Source of the DNA: Oreocharis arfaki
Taxonomy: Eukaryota > Chordata > Aves > Passeriformes > Paramythiidae
Direction: 5' to 3'
Assembly: GCA_013398015.1 (NCBI GenBank)
Contig: VZRR01012716.1
Coordinates: 62,001 to 126,000 of the forward strand
Length of the DNA stretch: 64,000 bases
Of the stretch, positions 39,211 through 52,320 are shown piece after piece (the stretch's first letter is position 1; the number at the start of each line of letters is the position of its first letter). The translations under genes were made by a program, and so were the position numbers. The notes under the pieces are model-generated. The model was not told the origin of the DNA. It searched no databases and worked only from the letters and a program-made list of their open reading frames with translations.

Positions 39211-40970
39211 GGTGGCCAACCCTTCTTTCCAAACACCTGCAAATGTGACAGTTTGAGGATGTAGATTAGGCAGCACTTTACAACCCCTGCTTTTCACTGC
39301 CATTGTGCTTTAAAAATACTCAGTTCAATATTCTTTATGGGTGTGTTTCTCCCCCTGAACTGCTGTGTCTGGGACATTGGTGGAATTAGACCTCCAGTAA
39401 CTGCAGGTTTCAGTGTGGCTGTAACTATTTACTGAGCATGGAAAACGACACAAAAATGAGACCTCTAGAACGATGCCAGGCTTCATTCCACTCTTATTAA
39501 ATGAAGGTTCATTTTTATGGAGCAGTTTGCTCAATTTTACTCCATATTAGAGGAGATCAATGAAATAATATGATATTTGACTAGAAGTGACACCTGGAGT
39601 TGTACAGTAATGTTTACTTTTCTTAGCAAGCCGACTTTTCCAAAAAGACTTTGATCCTGTTCTTGTATCCACAGACTCTGAGGAGTCAGTGCCTCTCAGG
39701 TACTTCAAAGTCTAACCTGGTGACATTATGGTTTAATAAATATATAGCTTTCCACTTTCACTTCCACTGACAGAATACTCTTTTCCCATTTCCTTTAGCT
39801 AACTTTCAGTATGCCTTTCAGCACTGAGCTGGCCTGTAGCTGCTCCCATAACAAGAAAATTTGTTCCCCTAATTTCAGCCACACTGTCTCTCAGGCATCA
39901 ATTCATCACTTAAATTCGTCGTAAGTGCGTTAAATAGAACACTGAAATTGTTCTTGTCAAATAATCTCCAAGAAGTATAGAGTATGACTCTGCTACATCC
40001 TTGGATTCTGCTCTGACATTTTACACTGTCAAAATAAAGCAGACGTTCCCCTCCTCCCCAGTAAGAATTCTTTAAGCCATTAAATTACATTATCATTTAT
40101 ACATATTTTTATCTGCTGTATTTGCATGGCTATAGTTATGGATCTGTCAGTATTTTCACTATAAACCCCTATTTCCAGGGATTTAGACAGTAATTCTGCC
40201 TTAATAATTTGCTCCAGGCTAAAGCTTAAAATGCAAAGTCTCAGGCTGAGAATAGTATTTTTTTTTTCACCATTTTGAAAAGCAAATCATTCTGCCTGGC
40301 CTTAAGTATGGGAACTGCAGTTGTGCCTTCAGGAAGAGCTCCCTGGAGGGGGCTGGGGGTGCCCTCCCAGGCAGAAGATGAACCTGCTCAGCTCCACCCT
40401 CAACTTCAGGGTATCAAATGCTTCGAGCAAGAGAAACCTTTCCTACCCCTCCCAAAAAACCCTGGGGTGTCTCTGCAAGAGCCCAAAGATTGAGTGCAGC
40501 TTGCAAAGGTTTGTGCCAAATGGATTTAAAGAGGGGAGCTGCAGAGCAATAGCAATAGCTCTGGCAGTGCAGAACTCAGCACAGGTTTTTGGGTGGTTTT
40601 GTAGGGTTGGTTTTTTTCCCCACACTGTTCCCAGATAGCTTTTTCTGCAACTGCTGAAAACTTGGCTGTGCTTTGGTATTCAAGTGGAAGCAATCCCCAT
40701 CTCTTGCCAGCTGCCATGGTAACAGCCTTGCCCTATTATTGAAAAATGAGTGTTATCACCCCAAAATCATGAGTGCCTTTGAAATGGTGAGATTTGAGGT
40801 CTCCCTTTTAAGATTTTTTGGGGGGGATGACACTATTTGGAGCTTTTAAGCATTCTAGTAATTTCAAACTTCTATTGAGAACATGCTTCTTGCTATGTGA
40901 GAAGCTGGTTTTATTTATTGTTATAATTAATAAATTAAATCTGGATTAATCAGATTCTAGGACCTATGAT

Positions 40971-40998
40971 TTTAAAAAAAATATTTTTTTTAAAAAAA
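40971..40998. repeat. A/T palindromic low-complexity tract
   Basis: TTTAAAAAAAATATTTTTTT followed by TAAAAAAA can fold back on itself. This is low-complexity AT sequence likely produced by slippage. Confidence 0.7.
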
Positions 40999-42060
40999 TT
41001 GCAGGGCTTGAAGTAAAATTCAGAGTTGGCACAGATGATTTAAATACTTTCTGACACTTTACACATAATTGCTGTTTAATTTCTCTCCTCTCCCTCCCCC
41101 CATTTTCTCCCTCTTGTGAAGTGCCACAGACACAAGAGGCTACATTTGAGTTCACTGCCAGAGAAATCAGATGGAGGGTGAACAAATTGATCACAAGAAG
41201 AGAAAGCAGCCATTATTTGCCTGATAATTTTTGGTAATCAGCTATAATGAGAACAGAAATAGAGAAAGTTCTTGCTAATTACATCAAATTTTTTTGTGTG
41301 CAAAATGTTAATGTTTTCATGAGAGGCAGCAATCATTCAGAAGAAGAAAAGGGTGCATTTTCTTACAGTATTTGTTGCAGGTGGCTATTGTTTAAAGATG
41401 TTTCTTTGCACATCTCATGCTTGTTAATCATTTAAAATGATCTGCTATGATATCTAAATGATCCTGGTTTGCAGAAATTTCTGGAAAAAATTTTCCTGCT
41501 GTGAAGTTTAAAAAATGGGAATGGAGATAATGAAATAACTGTGAGGAATAAGGAAATAAGATTAGAATTGACCTTGCTGCTATGAAGACTCCTCTCAGCT
41601 CTTGGGGATGGGGAGGAGAAAAATCAAAGATGTTAACCTTATTCTCTCTCTTCCCTTGCCTGCAGAAGGCCTCTTGGCACATACATCACATTTAATCTTA
41701 TTTCTCCTTCTTGTATATATTGCATTAACCTCAGTTTGCATTTGGCTTGTTTTCTGCCTTTGAAAATGATGTGTGGGGAGCTGTACCTTCCACTTGGCAG
41801 TCTCCAGCGATTCGGAGCTTAATTTTCACCAGAAAAATGATTTGGTTGGAGGGCAGGTCCAGTGGCCTCCAGGCTATCTTGCAATAGGTTTGGAGAATCC
41901 CCCACAGGCAGCAGCTGGCAAAGGGCTGGCACTCCCTGGCAGCACCAGGAGCCCGAGGAGCCTGGAACAAATCGGCTTCCAGGTCAGCTCGAGCTGTAGC
42001 ACCATGTGTGGAGTCTTGCCGTGCTTTATGCCTCTGTGCAGGATGAAGACGTTGTTTTAG

Positions 42061-42124
42061 AGAGATGTGGTTTTAGAGAGATGTGGTTTTAGAGAGATGT
42101 GGTTTTAGAGAGATGTGGTTGTAG
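42061..42124. repeat. 16-bp tandem repeat, four copies
   Basis: The unit AGAGATGTGGTTTTAG occurs at 42061, 42077, 42093 and 42109. The last copy has one change (GGTTGTAG), and a partial copy lies to the left (GTTGTTTTAG, 42051-42060). The identity of the copies implies recent expansion, so it may vary in length between individuals. Confidence 0.95.
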
Positions 42125-42862
42125 GACTGCCCACGGTTGGCAGAGGTGCTGCACTTTCCAAGCAGGTGCAGCAGTGGTTTGGGAGGCAGCTCGTTGGGCA
42201 AGTGGGAGACATCCCTGTCTCTTACTCTTGTCTTTGGAGGCTCTGCTGCTGTTGAATAATTTGCTGGTTCTCCAAGATTTTGTTAATTCTGTCTAAAGAC
42301 AGAGTCCTTGGGAACAGCCCCATGACCTGGCGAGTGCTGCTCTTACCCCTGAGCCCTGGCCCAAAGCACTTGCCAGGGCTTGACCCTGTGGATCAGCAGG
42401 AAGCAAAGCAGACTTTGGAGCCTTCTTCCTATGCAGAATCTTGGAGAAGCCCCAAAATCCAAACCAGAGCCAAGCTGTGATGCCATTTAATAACAGAACC
42501 CAGGGTCTTACAAGGGCAGGAGGGATGCTTGTGCAATAACCTGCAAAAGCACCACTGGAATAGCAGAACTCAGTCCTGCCCAGGAAAAGACTCTGGTGGA
42601 CTCTGAATTTTATTGGAAATCTCAGGACAGCTGGACATGTTTTTCCTTAGAGTTCCTGTGCTCCAGTGAATTTGTCTCTCTGATAACTGGGAAGATGTAA
42701 ATTATCTCAGCCTTCTCTGCACCTCCCTTTTGTACTTCGTGTGTCCTGGAGCTGAGAATTTTGGCAGCAGGCAAAGATTTTGTCTTGCTATTTACTTGAT
42801 TGCTTGATTGCTACTTCTTGGCAACAGCTCACTTACTGAGAAAAAGATCCTTGATCTGGAAA

Positions 42863-42906
42863 GTGTGTGTGTATACATACATATATATATTTCTTTTTTT
42901 TTTTTT
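42863..42906. repeat. GT/AT microsatellite plus T tract
   Basis: A short GTGTGTGTGT run passes through TATACATACATATATATATT into a T run of about 14 bases interrupted by one C near its start. It is a compound simple repeat. Confidence 0.85.
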
Positions 42907-45900
42907 CTCAAAATGAACTCATTCTAAAAGCAGAACTGAACAGAAGATTCAACAAAGTACCTGTCACAGAAATACTTTTGGTTTTGTCTTAGAAATGGGA
43001 ATATACTTCATTGTGGTGGAGAAACTGGAGAAAACATGTTCGTATCATTCTATGTGTATTTAAAACCAGAAAACCGTAAAAACTGACATCTCCACTTCCC
43101 TCTGCATTGTTTAAGTGACATTAAATGCAAATCTCAAGCTAGAAAAATATCAAAAACAAATATCAACTTTTCTCAGTATTTGTAATATATTTATAGTTTT
43201 TCTAAACATTCCTACACCATGGAAATGTTGAGGCATATTTTTTCCTATACAGAAATACAGGGATGTTGTTTTCTGTAAGCTACAAAAGGAAGGACTTTCC
43301 AAGACAGATTTTAGATATTTAAGGACGTAATCTTCATGATTTTCTCTGTTATGCACACAAGAGCTTCTGCTGAGGCCAGTTATTGTTGTGACAGTCCTTC
43401 TCACGAAAAGAAAAATGAAACCTGCTGCATTTCCCCCCTGAAAAACCTGTAAGGCTGAACTCTTGCTTTTCATACCTGCTGAGGTAATGGTATTTTAGAG
43501 TGCTTCAGCTTTCTTTAGTGCTGCATATTGATTAAGTTACTCAATATTTGACAACATGAAGCTTCTTTTCCCAAGATATTTGTTGGAGAAAATCTGTTTT
43601 TCCATCTACAAGGAAAGGCACTAGACACGCTCCTCACTGTTTATTGTGTTCCTAAAGACAAGGTGTGCAACCAGCACTGGGTGGCTGAGCAAGGTGGGGT
43701 CTGCTGGTGCCTCACACCCAACAATTGCTGTCAAGCCAAGAAGCCATCATTTGAATAAAGTTATTTAATTCATGTTTCTCCAAAAATTTCGTGCAGAATT
43801 TTCTTTAAAAAGCAAATCAACTTGGATAAAATGATGATTTGATCCATTTGTGTTGGGTTTGTGCATAGAAAAACATTTGGGTTTATATCTTGCTTTTTAA
43901 TTTCTCCCTTTTTCAATCTGAAGAGGTTCTTTGCTTCCCCCACCACCACCACATACAATTTTCCAAGAATTCGGTGGCCTCGAAGTCATTCTGTCAGTCA
44001 GCCCCGCTCACAAAAATCTGTAGGGTTCCATATTTCTATATACTTTAACTTCTTTTAACAATTTCCAGAAAAATAGCTAATGACCATCCTCACTTTGTGA
44101 AGGACAGAAAACCTTCTGTCAGCGTTCCTCTGGTTGCTGGGGTGAAAACTATGTGGAGTAGCTGCATATGAACTGTTGCAGTAACTTGTAAATTATAGAT
44201 GAGTGCTGTGATTCCACATTCTGTAGCAGTCAGGTGCTGCATATGATCCTTTCTTCCACCCCTGCCTATTCCCTGACAAAATAAAAGATGGGCTTTCAGC
44301 ACAGCCCCTCTCTTTTAGCTTTATTTTATCAATATGTCTAGGGGATATTAACTGATTTTGACTCCTTTGTAGCCCATGTGATCAGCACCTAAAGGAAGAG
44401 CAGATTTCTCTCTTTGTTTCTTTAAACAAATCTCTTGAATATTCTCCTGGGAGCCGTCAAACCTGTCTGCAGCTCCAGGTGACAGTGCATGTACCTGCTA
44501 CACATTTTTGGGGGTTGAGCCAGTCCTTTTCTTTCAAGGGTGAGAAACCACACGACCTTCTCCTGAAAGCCCTCACAGAGAGACACAGCCCTGGTTCAGC
44601 ACTAGAGACACAGGGATGTCTGCAGACATCCTGAAGGGCAGGATGGGAAGGTTATTTGCAATTTTTCAAGATGTTAAAACTACACTATGAATTAATTTCA
44701 TAAACTTCTTCATGCCTGTGTGTGCAGGCTGACATAGTGGTGACTTCATTAGCCAGTCATCAGAGAGCTGTGACTCATGCTCTGGTGGCACTCAGCTGCA
44801 TTGCAGATCTATGTATTAAGTAAGACTTAATTAATATTTAATTGGCAATTAGGAAGGAAAGTTTTGAAGAAGTTGATTTCCACTTTTTTTTCACCTTCTG
44901 GGCAATACTAGACTCTTAACCTCTAGTGATGGTTATTGTTAAGTAGGTTGAAAGAACCCAACAGGAAATACATAGAGAATTGAACTTTAAATGATTTGAA
45001 ACAACCCATTCCTTCTACCTCCTCACCACACGTGCACAAATTCTTCCTTAAAAAAACAGCAAAAAAAAAGCTCTGTATATTGTTTACTATCATAAAAGTA
45101 AAGGCTGAAGTTTGATCATAAAATGTATTTCTGCATCAAGAAACCTGGCAGGAGAAATCAATAAAAAAGAATTGCTTGTCTTGGTTTTTTTTTTTTTTTT
45201 CCTTCCAAAATAATACTCAGAGAAAATATGATAACACATCTTGAAGGCAGGTCAGGAAGGGCAAGTTTAACTGAGCAGAGGCATCGCATGAACAAAGCGT
45301 GCGACTAATCCATGCATTCCTTTATTGTCTGGGCACTCTCTTTCCGTCTCTGTTGGAGCAAATTAAAGCAAAACATCTTTTAACATTTTATTTAACCAGC
45401 CTTTTCCACAGCCAGTGCTCACCACTGGAAGAGCAGGATTTCAGTGATTTGCACAAATTTAGGGGTGTTTGTTTCCACTGCCACTTGTTTGTGAACACTC
45501 GTGGAACGGGTGGCTCTGACTGCTGTGGTGGAAACAACGGCAAGCGACAAAACCCTCGAGGGCAGATTTGTATTAAACTTCATCACTTGATTTGGGGTTT
45601 GCTAAGACTACTGTATGTGTGAGAAGCAAGGGATTTCCTTTTTCTTTTGTGGTGTATTTTTGGCATTATATGTAGATTATGGACATTTTATACGACACAA
45701 GAACGCAAAGCATGATACCTCGCGCAAAAAGGGCTGAGTTCCACTTTGGACAGCTTTGCCAAATTCATCCCCACGCTCTTTCTGTTGGCTTCACAATCTT
45801 TTCTTGAGAAACAATTGCTTCTTCACGTGGAAGCAGGTATATTAGTGGCAGCTCCAGGCTCTATGCAGCATACAATTTTGGAAGTTTAATTTAGACTTGG

Positions 45901-48417
45901 AGAAATGAAAAACCGCGGAAGAAAATTTGTGGGGGTTTTCATATATTGCAACACACTAAACCATATTAACTTTATCCAATGACCTTTGCTCAGCCTATGG
46001 TTTCATTTTGTGGAATTGCCAACACCAAAGCTAAAGAAATCCATAGGAAGATAGAAAAGGTGCATCATAATAAATGCAGTCACCTCACCACATCCAGTTT
46101 CCCAGGACAATGATTAACTTTATCCTTCAGAATTTTTTTATTTCAGATTAGAACTCAGTTCCTTGAGGTGAAAACTCCTTTTAGTAAACACGCAGCTCAT
46201 TTTAGATGCACTATAAAAATATTAAAGCCTTGATGGTTGGGATTTTCCCTTCTCAAGTGCTTGCAGACCTTTTGGCATTCTGTAATTCCAGGACCTTGGC
46301 AGGGTATTAGCATCCTTATATTGACAGCTAGAAGTTAAAATAGAGAGGAAAGTTTAAGCCCAATGTTTGTGGTCACACAAAACCATCCTCCCCCATTGCA
46401 TATGCAGATTTCTAATGACTTCTTGCCAATAGGGTCATGAATCCAAAGCTAATGAAGACTTTCTCTAATGGTGGTAAAGAGTTTTTTTTTTTTCATTACT
46501 CCTAAATTTCAGTGAGGATTAAGCTCCATACAGAGCCATGGAAGCCTGCAGAGCTTTAACTACTCAGCACTGGAAAAGCTTTGTTTTGCTGAATAGTCTT
46601 TCTTGATTTGGTACGTTTCTGATATGCCCTTGAAACTTCATTCACAGGAAAAAAAAGTAGAGAAAAATAAAACAGCAAAATTTTAATACACCTGCAGTGA
46701 GTTTTAATGAAATTCAGCAAAAGCACTGTGAACATGTCCTAAATTAGCTAAAATATTCTGTATGTGATCCTGATGTTTTAATTAAAATACCCCTGAAAGG
46801 ATTCAGTTAGTTTGGGATTCTGTGGAACTACTGAAAATTAACTGCGGACACAAATTCTTAGAGGAATGACAAAAACGTTGAGAAAGTTGCTTGTCATGAT
46901 TTTAGCAAAAACATGTGATCATAACACATTCCTGTAGTCTGCACCAGCTATTTTGAACGAGGCAGGTTCCGTATTTGTCTCTTTTTCCAGTATTATTGAG
47001 CCTATTTTGCCACGTCCTAGAGCAGCTTACGGGGTTGGTCATTTCCTCCTTTCAGATTAATCTCCTGTCTTCTGGCAAAGAGAACAGAAATACAGAAATA
47101 AAAGCATAACACTCTGCTTTCTTTGGAGCTTGAAAGTAGGTTTAAGATTTATTTGGCTCTTGATTATCAGTTTCATATATTTTAGAGGTTGTTTTCATTT
47201 GTTCCTTGGAGTCTGAGTTTCATCATATATCACTGTACGATCAGTTGATGAAATGATTGAGAGGAAAAAAAGCAATGAACCAGCCTTTCAAAACTGTACG
47301 TCTGCAAATCTGCAAATCTTGAAAGAAGCTAAACAAAAGCTAAACTGAAGGGGAGGACCCTTCTTGAAAGAAAATTAAATGGCATTATGGATACCATTAT
47401 TTTCTAAGAAACTATTTTTTCATACTGAAAAGAAACTCTTTTGAGTGGTATAGTGCATACAACTTCTGACAAAAGACTGGAAAGCAATTTAAAATTTCCC
47501 AAAAAGACATATGACAATATATTCCAGACCTCTGAAAACTGGGGTGACGCTGTGGGGCGCTTAATTATAGACCAAAGTTTTATCAAACTAAGAGAAATAG
47601 AAAGTACTAGACTAAGTATAAAGCTGCAAAGAACGTTCAGTGGTTTAATTCTCAGAGAGAAGTAAATTTTTTTATTCCTTTTTTTTTTTTTTTCTCAAGA
47701 CCAGCTGCAGGACCACTGATAAGAAGTGCAGGGGAATAACAGCCTTTGGGCTACTTGTTCCATTATCTCTGGATGAAGATGCCCTCGATTGTGGATGAAT
47801 GCTATATCCACCTCTATGTGAACACAGGGAAAATACTTTTCAGAAGTATTTTAGACTGAATAACAAATGAACATGTATTTTCAAAAGACTTTTTAAATAA
47901 GGAAGTAACGTCTTTGAGGGAGGACTGATGTTTACCCCTATAACAAAGTGTAGGAAAACCCATGTCCAAAATCTCTGCCAGCTTTGCCAACCACAAAACT
48001 CATCTACAGAGCATGAAAATGCTGCAATTCACTCCCCATAGGCTGGGAGGGGATATTACCTGCCCTCTGTCACTCGTTATGGCTGTGCATCAGGGAGTGT
48101 TCCAGGCCTCCTGGCTTTCCTTTCTGTCAGCACTTCATGGCTGAAGATTCATTTCATCAGCCAACTGGAGAAACATCCCCAAACCAGATTTGTCATAAAC
48201 TTGGCAGGAACCTGAATCTAAAATTCCTGTGAGTGTTATTCTGTATGTTAACGAACCCAGCACACCTCTGTGTTGAATTTTAATGTTTTATTCACCTTGA
48301 GATGGGGAAGCTCAAAGGATGTCTCACACTCAGGAGGCAAATGTCCCTTGCTCTTCTCTCTGAACAGCCTTCCACAAATTTCAGCTTAGCACTTCCTGAG
48401 AGCCACATGGCTGGAAG

Positions 48418-48477
48418 CCCCAGACGATGACATCAGGTGGAATCCATCATGCACGTCCTGATGTCATCGCTCTGGGG
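48418..48477. repeat. strong imperfect inverted repeat (hairpin)
   Basis: The left arm CCCCAGACGATGACATCAGG (48418-48437) is the reverse complement of the right arm at 48457-48477 apart from one bulged base. The inner 13 bp (CGATGACATCAGG / CCTGATGTCATCG) pair perfectly, and the loop is 19 bases. Each arm contains TGACATCA/TGATGTCA, a variant of the CRE/ATF motif TGACGTCA. The RNA stem would be about 20 bp, short for a typical animal pre-miRNA. It could also be a remnant of an inverted-repeat mobile element. Function is unknown. Confidence 0.85.
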
Positions 48478-49291
48478 GAGGAATCACTGCAGTGACGTGG
48501 CAGCCAGCCAAGGGCCATCCAGCTTTTACCTCAAGGGAACCTGCACGCTGAGAACATTCCAAAAGGAGTGTGCATCAACTTCCTCTGCTCTCCAAAAAGC
48601 AAATATCCCTACGGGACATCCAGTGGATTTTCTCTTTAGCATCTTGTTCTCTTTCGCATCTTGCTCTCTTTCCACTCCCTGTCCAGGCTTTTATTTTCCG
48701 CCCATCCTACCCTCTCTTAACGCTTTTCTCACTTCTAATGTGCTTGTGTCCCTTTCTCCCCCCCTCCACCCTGCTCAGTAACTCCTGTCCTGCTCCTGTC
48801 CCTCGGGCCCTGCTGCTAACGTGCTCACAGACCCCTCCATCCCTCTGCTGCAAACTTGAAGCTGAAGGAAGTGACAGGCGGAGTGGACAGCTGGAGTTTG
48901 TCTGACATGACAGCTTTCCCCTGTGCCAAAGATTAGTATTGCTGCTGTGGTGGTGCAGCCAGATATGAAATACAACCACAGCCTTTCCCTGAAATATGCC
49001 CAATATAAATTCCAAGCCTTGGGTGAGAGAAAAGTTGACTATATTTGATGCCATCTTTTTTTCATGAACATACACAATCCATATATAATTTTTATATCCA
49101 AGCTTTCTTCCAGCCTTCCCAGTCGAAGCAGAGGCCTTTAGGCTCAAAGTGAATTGCACATATGTAACTTTTAAAACATGGTTGATATTCTGTGTGAATT
49201 GGCAAATAGTGACAGAAATTCCTGCATCATGATTTAGCACAATCAGACAGTAGCTATCAGTGTTTACTCTAATCAGGAAAATGAGCTAATC
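48478..49291. other. non-coding stretch
   Basis: Pyrimidine-rich sequence near 48640-48780 includes a 17-bp direct duplication (GCATCTTGTTCTCTTTC at 48639 and GCATCTTGCTCTCTTTC at 48656). Open frames on both strands overlap each other here and carry no domain. Confidence 0.55.
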
Positions 49292-49358
49292 TATAGAGTC
49301 ATAGAACCACAGAATTTTTAAGGTTGGAAAAGGCCTTGAAGATCATCAAGTCCAATGG
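49292..49358 (-). mobile_element. CR1 LINE 3' end fragment
   Basis: The plus strand reads TATAGAGTCATAGAACCACA, AGGTTGGAAAAGGCCTTGAA and GATCATCAAGTCCAATGG. Its reverse complement is the familiar avian CR1 3' terminus: GGACTTGATGATCTT, aaGGccttTTCCAACC and attctGTGgTTCTATGAc, ending in a degenerate ATTCTATG octamer tail. Only the last 65 or so bases survive, as expected for a heavily 5'-truncated CR1 copy. This is a good indicator of bird origin. Confidence 0.9.
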
Positions 49359-49474
49359 TTAAATTAATCTTTAAAGGAAAAATATTTAATTTATTAATCT
49401 ATGAATATACTCAGTGGGCTACAATATCAAAAGGCAAGATGACCTGGATTTTGTCACTAACTATAGTTATAGAC

Positions 49475-49600
49475 ATAATAATAGTAATAGTAATAATAAT
49501 GATAATAATGATAATGATAATGATAATNNNNNNNNNNNNNNNNNNNNNNNNNNNNNNNNNNNNNNNNNNNNNNNNNNNNNTAATAATAATAATAACAACA
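49475..49600. repeat. TAA/GAT trinucleotide microsatellite, interrupted by a gap
   Basis: Runs of ATAATAATAGTAATAG, AATAATGATAATAATG and GATAATGATAAT lead into N bases at 49528-49580. TAATAATAATAATAAC follows on the other side. The true array length is unknown because assembly broke inside it. Confidence 0.95.
49528..49580. other. assembly gap of 53 N
   Basis: The N run lies inside a trinucleotide repeat, so the gap is most likely due to repeat collapse or read failure. Frames crossing it have no meaning. Confidence 0.97.
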
Positions 49601-52158
49601 TCCAGTTCTACTAGATTAAAAAAAAAATTATCTAGTGTGTAAATGTGGGAAAAAACCACAAAAACTTCAACACTTTGTGTTGTAACACCTGCCATTGCTC
49701 ATGGCTTGCAGCAGCAATAATCTACCCTGTATTTGGCAGTATTTTATTGTTTGGTATGACAATCGTCATGTTCCAATTCCAGAAAGCAGCATTTGACTAT
49801 TGTCTGATTGACAGTAATATAAAACAGCACATTAACTTTATTTTATTTATTTTATAGAATTCCACCACAAGGTAAAATCAGAATCTGTCCCATTAAATAG
49901 GCATTGAAAATCTGGACAAAAATCTCAAACCCATGAAACAGGTGAAAGCTTTAATATAAGATCACATGGTTTTCACAATTATTTTGGATTAATTTCAGGT
50001 TTTTTCCTGTGTCAGTCTGAAATTTCCTGGGTCCGTCATGACTGATCTAAATGAATAACTAAAATACTGAAGATTTATTGCCAGAAAAGGATTTCTGTTT
50101 TCCAAGTGATAAGAATGGTATGACACGTATTGATCTACTGAGGTGGTAGTAGTCACTGAAAGACGGATCTCTCCATTTATTTTTTTGTCCTTTTTGCTAT
50201 TATTATATTTATTGAGAACATGTCAGAACAATTGGCACAAAACCTTGAGATGCTGATAAACTGATAAGCCGTGCATGTATCTGAAGCAGGAGTTGATCAA
50301 TGCGTATTAACTAAGGTTATTTGGACAAGGAAATGTAATACCTTCCACATCTCCTCTTGGAAATAAATTTAATAGTCTATCTCACCTCCCATGTGAGTCT
50401 CAGTAATCCCCTTCAGTTATTTTTTTCCCAATTAATTACAGCCTTTTAGATGATGAATGGAGTCTCTCTCATGGGGACATGAAGTCAGAGCATTGCTTGG
50501 GAAAATTCTTCTTTGAACAATGCAACCTCACACACAGATTATTTCTAAGCAGATTTTTTCCCTGTGTCACACTCATTTTAATGCATATTTGGAGACTCCA
50601 GAATTTATTCCAAGCCAGTTTAGAACTAAATTAAAGGAGGGGAAGGAAACACCAGAAGGAAGATTTCATGCAGTTTGTCAGTGTAAGCTCCGAGCTATTG
50701 AGGATTATTCCCTTGTTTTCGTGGGGGTTTTAGGATCTTTATTGTGATTTAAGGAGGAAAGTGAACAGGATTTTTTTTCTGTGTTCTTTTCTGTTCATGT
50801 GAGCTCCCTTCCTCACTGCTCATTTACAATGCTCGTTTGGAGAACACACAACAGTGGCAACATTTAGGAGCAGGGAAGGATTTTAATTGTAGTCTTCCAA
50901 GGCAATGACAATGACGACAAACATAAACCATTCTATGTGAATTATGTTACAGCAGAGACTCTCACTGAGGAATAATGAGGAAGCAAACAGAAAATATTTG
51001 CTGGAAGGCAAAATTGGAGACAGGCCAGATCACAGATTTCTATAGGATCTTTTTCCTTAAGCCATATACCAGCCATGCTACAAATACATCCCAGAGCAGG
51101 AATTAAGTGCTTAAGGAGGCCGTGCTAATGGGGATGATTTTAGAGCACGAGAAGCTTGGATGTTTGTGTTTCAACACCAGTAAAAGAGGCATCATTTGGA
51201 GTCCACTGAAGGAAATCTTCATGCAGACATCTCCTGACAGGCATGAATATGTGGTGTGCATAAATAAACGCATACAGTGCAACAGAATTCTTACGGAAAT
51301 TGCCATGTTGCAGAGAATGTATTTTAAAAATGCTCAAGGTATCAGAAGTGCATCACCCCCTGTGCTGTTTAGCTGCGCCTACGATATTGGGGGAACACCT
51401 GACATGTCAGTGTTCCTACTTCTGTCAGTGGGCCCCACTCCTGGTGTTACTGAGTCAAACTTTTGACCATCACAGGTAATTTCTCCCTTTAGTACCAAGT
51501 TACAGGCCTGAATTTAATTTAGACTGCTCGTGTGATCAAGTTCATTCAGCACGGACTTCACTTAATAGATGGGCCACGGTTACCGCATTGATTTGCATAG
51601 AAATTAGAATTGATCAAAACCAAATTATTGATTATTTCAAGTTGAAAAACACCCTCTTCAACCTTGCATTCTCACAGAGCACCTCCTAACTGATGAACTT
51701 TTACCGTTGCAGAACTGGTAACACAATAAATATTGTTAGGGTGGGGTTTTCTGGTCATTTTGAACATTGTAGAAAGGATAATAAGTCTGAATCACAAGAA
51801 CTTCCCTTTAAATGCTATGAAGACCTGATTGTGCATTCTGATATTTTCAACATTATCTGGGAATGAAAAAGGCTCAATCTTCTGCTTCACATTAAAAATG
51901 TGGTTTTCCATTTAAAAATTAATTAGAAATATTCCTCTCTCTTAGGTTTTGTTTGTTGGTTTGGTTTTAGTGGTCAGATTAATTTGTTTATTAAAAGTCC
52001 CTTACAGCACTTTCCTACATTAAATTGCAGTGAGTTTTCTTCCTCCCAACTCTTCCAATTCTTTATCTCTAGTGATACAAAACTCCTCTTCCCTTGCCTC
52101 CTCTTTTTCCCTGTTAAATGCTTTTTATTTAAAGAACTCACGAACAATGGCATTTATT
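49601..52158. other. non-coding stretch
   Basis: AT-rich DNA without a supportable exon. The 119-codon plus-strand frame at 51107-51466 has overlapping frames on the other strand and no motif I can name. Confidence 0.5.
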
Positions 52159-52320
52159 GGAGAGCTCTGAGAACAAAGTTTAATTCTCAGCTCTGCTGTG
52201 TGATCCCTTTATGACACTGAACAAGTTAGTCAGGCTCTCTGTGTGCTGCTCCCTATATATAAAAGGCAGATAATAGCACTTTCTTAACTGGCACATCTTA
52301 ACAACGAAGGTATTAAAGGT
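52159..52320 (+). mobile_element. MIR-like ancient SINE remnant
   Basis: In order: AAGTTTAATTCTCAGCTCTG, then CTGTGTGATCCCTTTATGAC, ACTGAACAAGTTAGTCAGGC, TCTCTGTGTGCTGCTCCC and TATAAAAGGCAGATAATAGC. This follows the MIR pattern 'ggTTctAATcCCAGCTCTGc', 'CTGTGTGACCtT', 'GggCAAGTTActtaaCCTCTCTGTG', 'TcatCTgTAAAAtGGgGATAATAG'. It is a plus-strand, heavily mutated copy with approximate ends. Confidence 0.65.

Larger units (their letters stand above)
39211..48417. other. non-coding stretch with simple repeats
   Basis: No supportable exon. It contains an AT palindrome (40971-40998), a 16-bp tandem repeat (42061-42124), a GT/AT microsatellite with T run (42863-42906) and homopolymer T tracts of 16 (45185-45200) and 15 (47679-47693). 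The frame at 45299-45622 has no recognisable domain. Confidence 0.55.

Noticed and set aside
49355..49695. Poly-Ile, poly-Asn and similar frames at the microsatellite
   Set aside because: These are translations of a TAA/GAT repeat and N bases, with no coding evidence.
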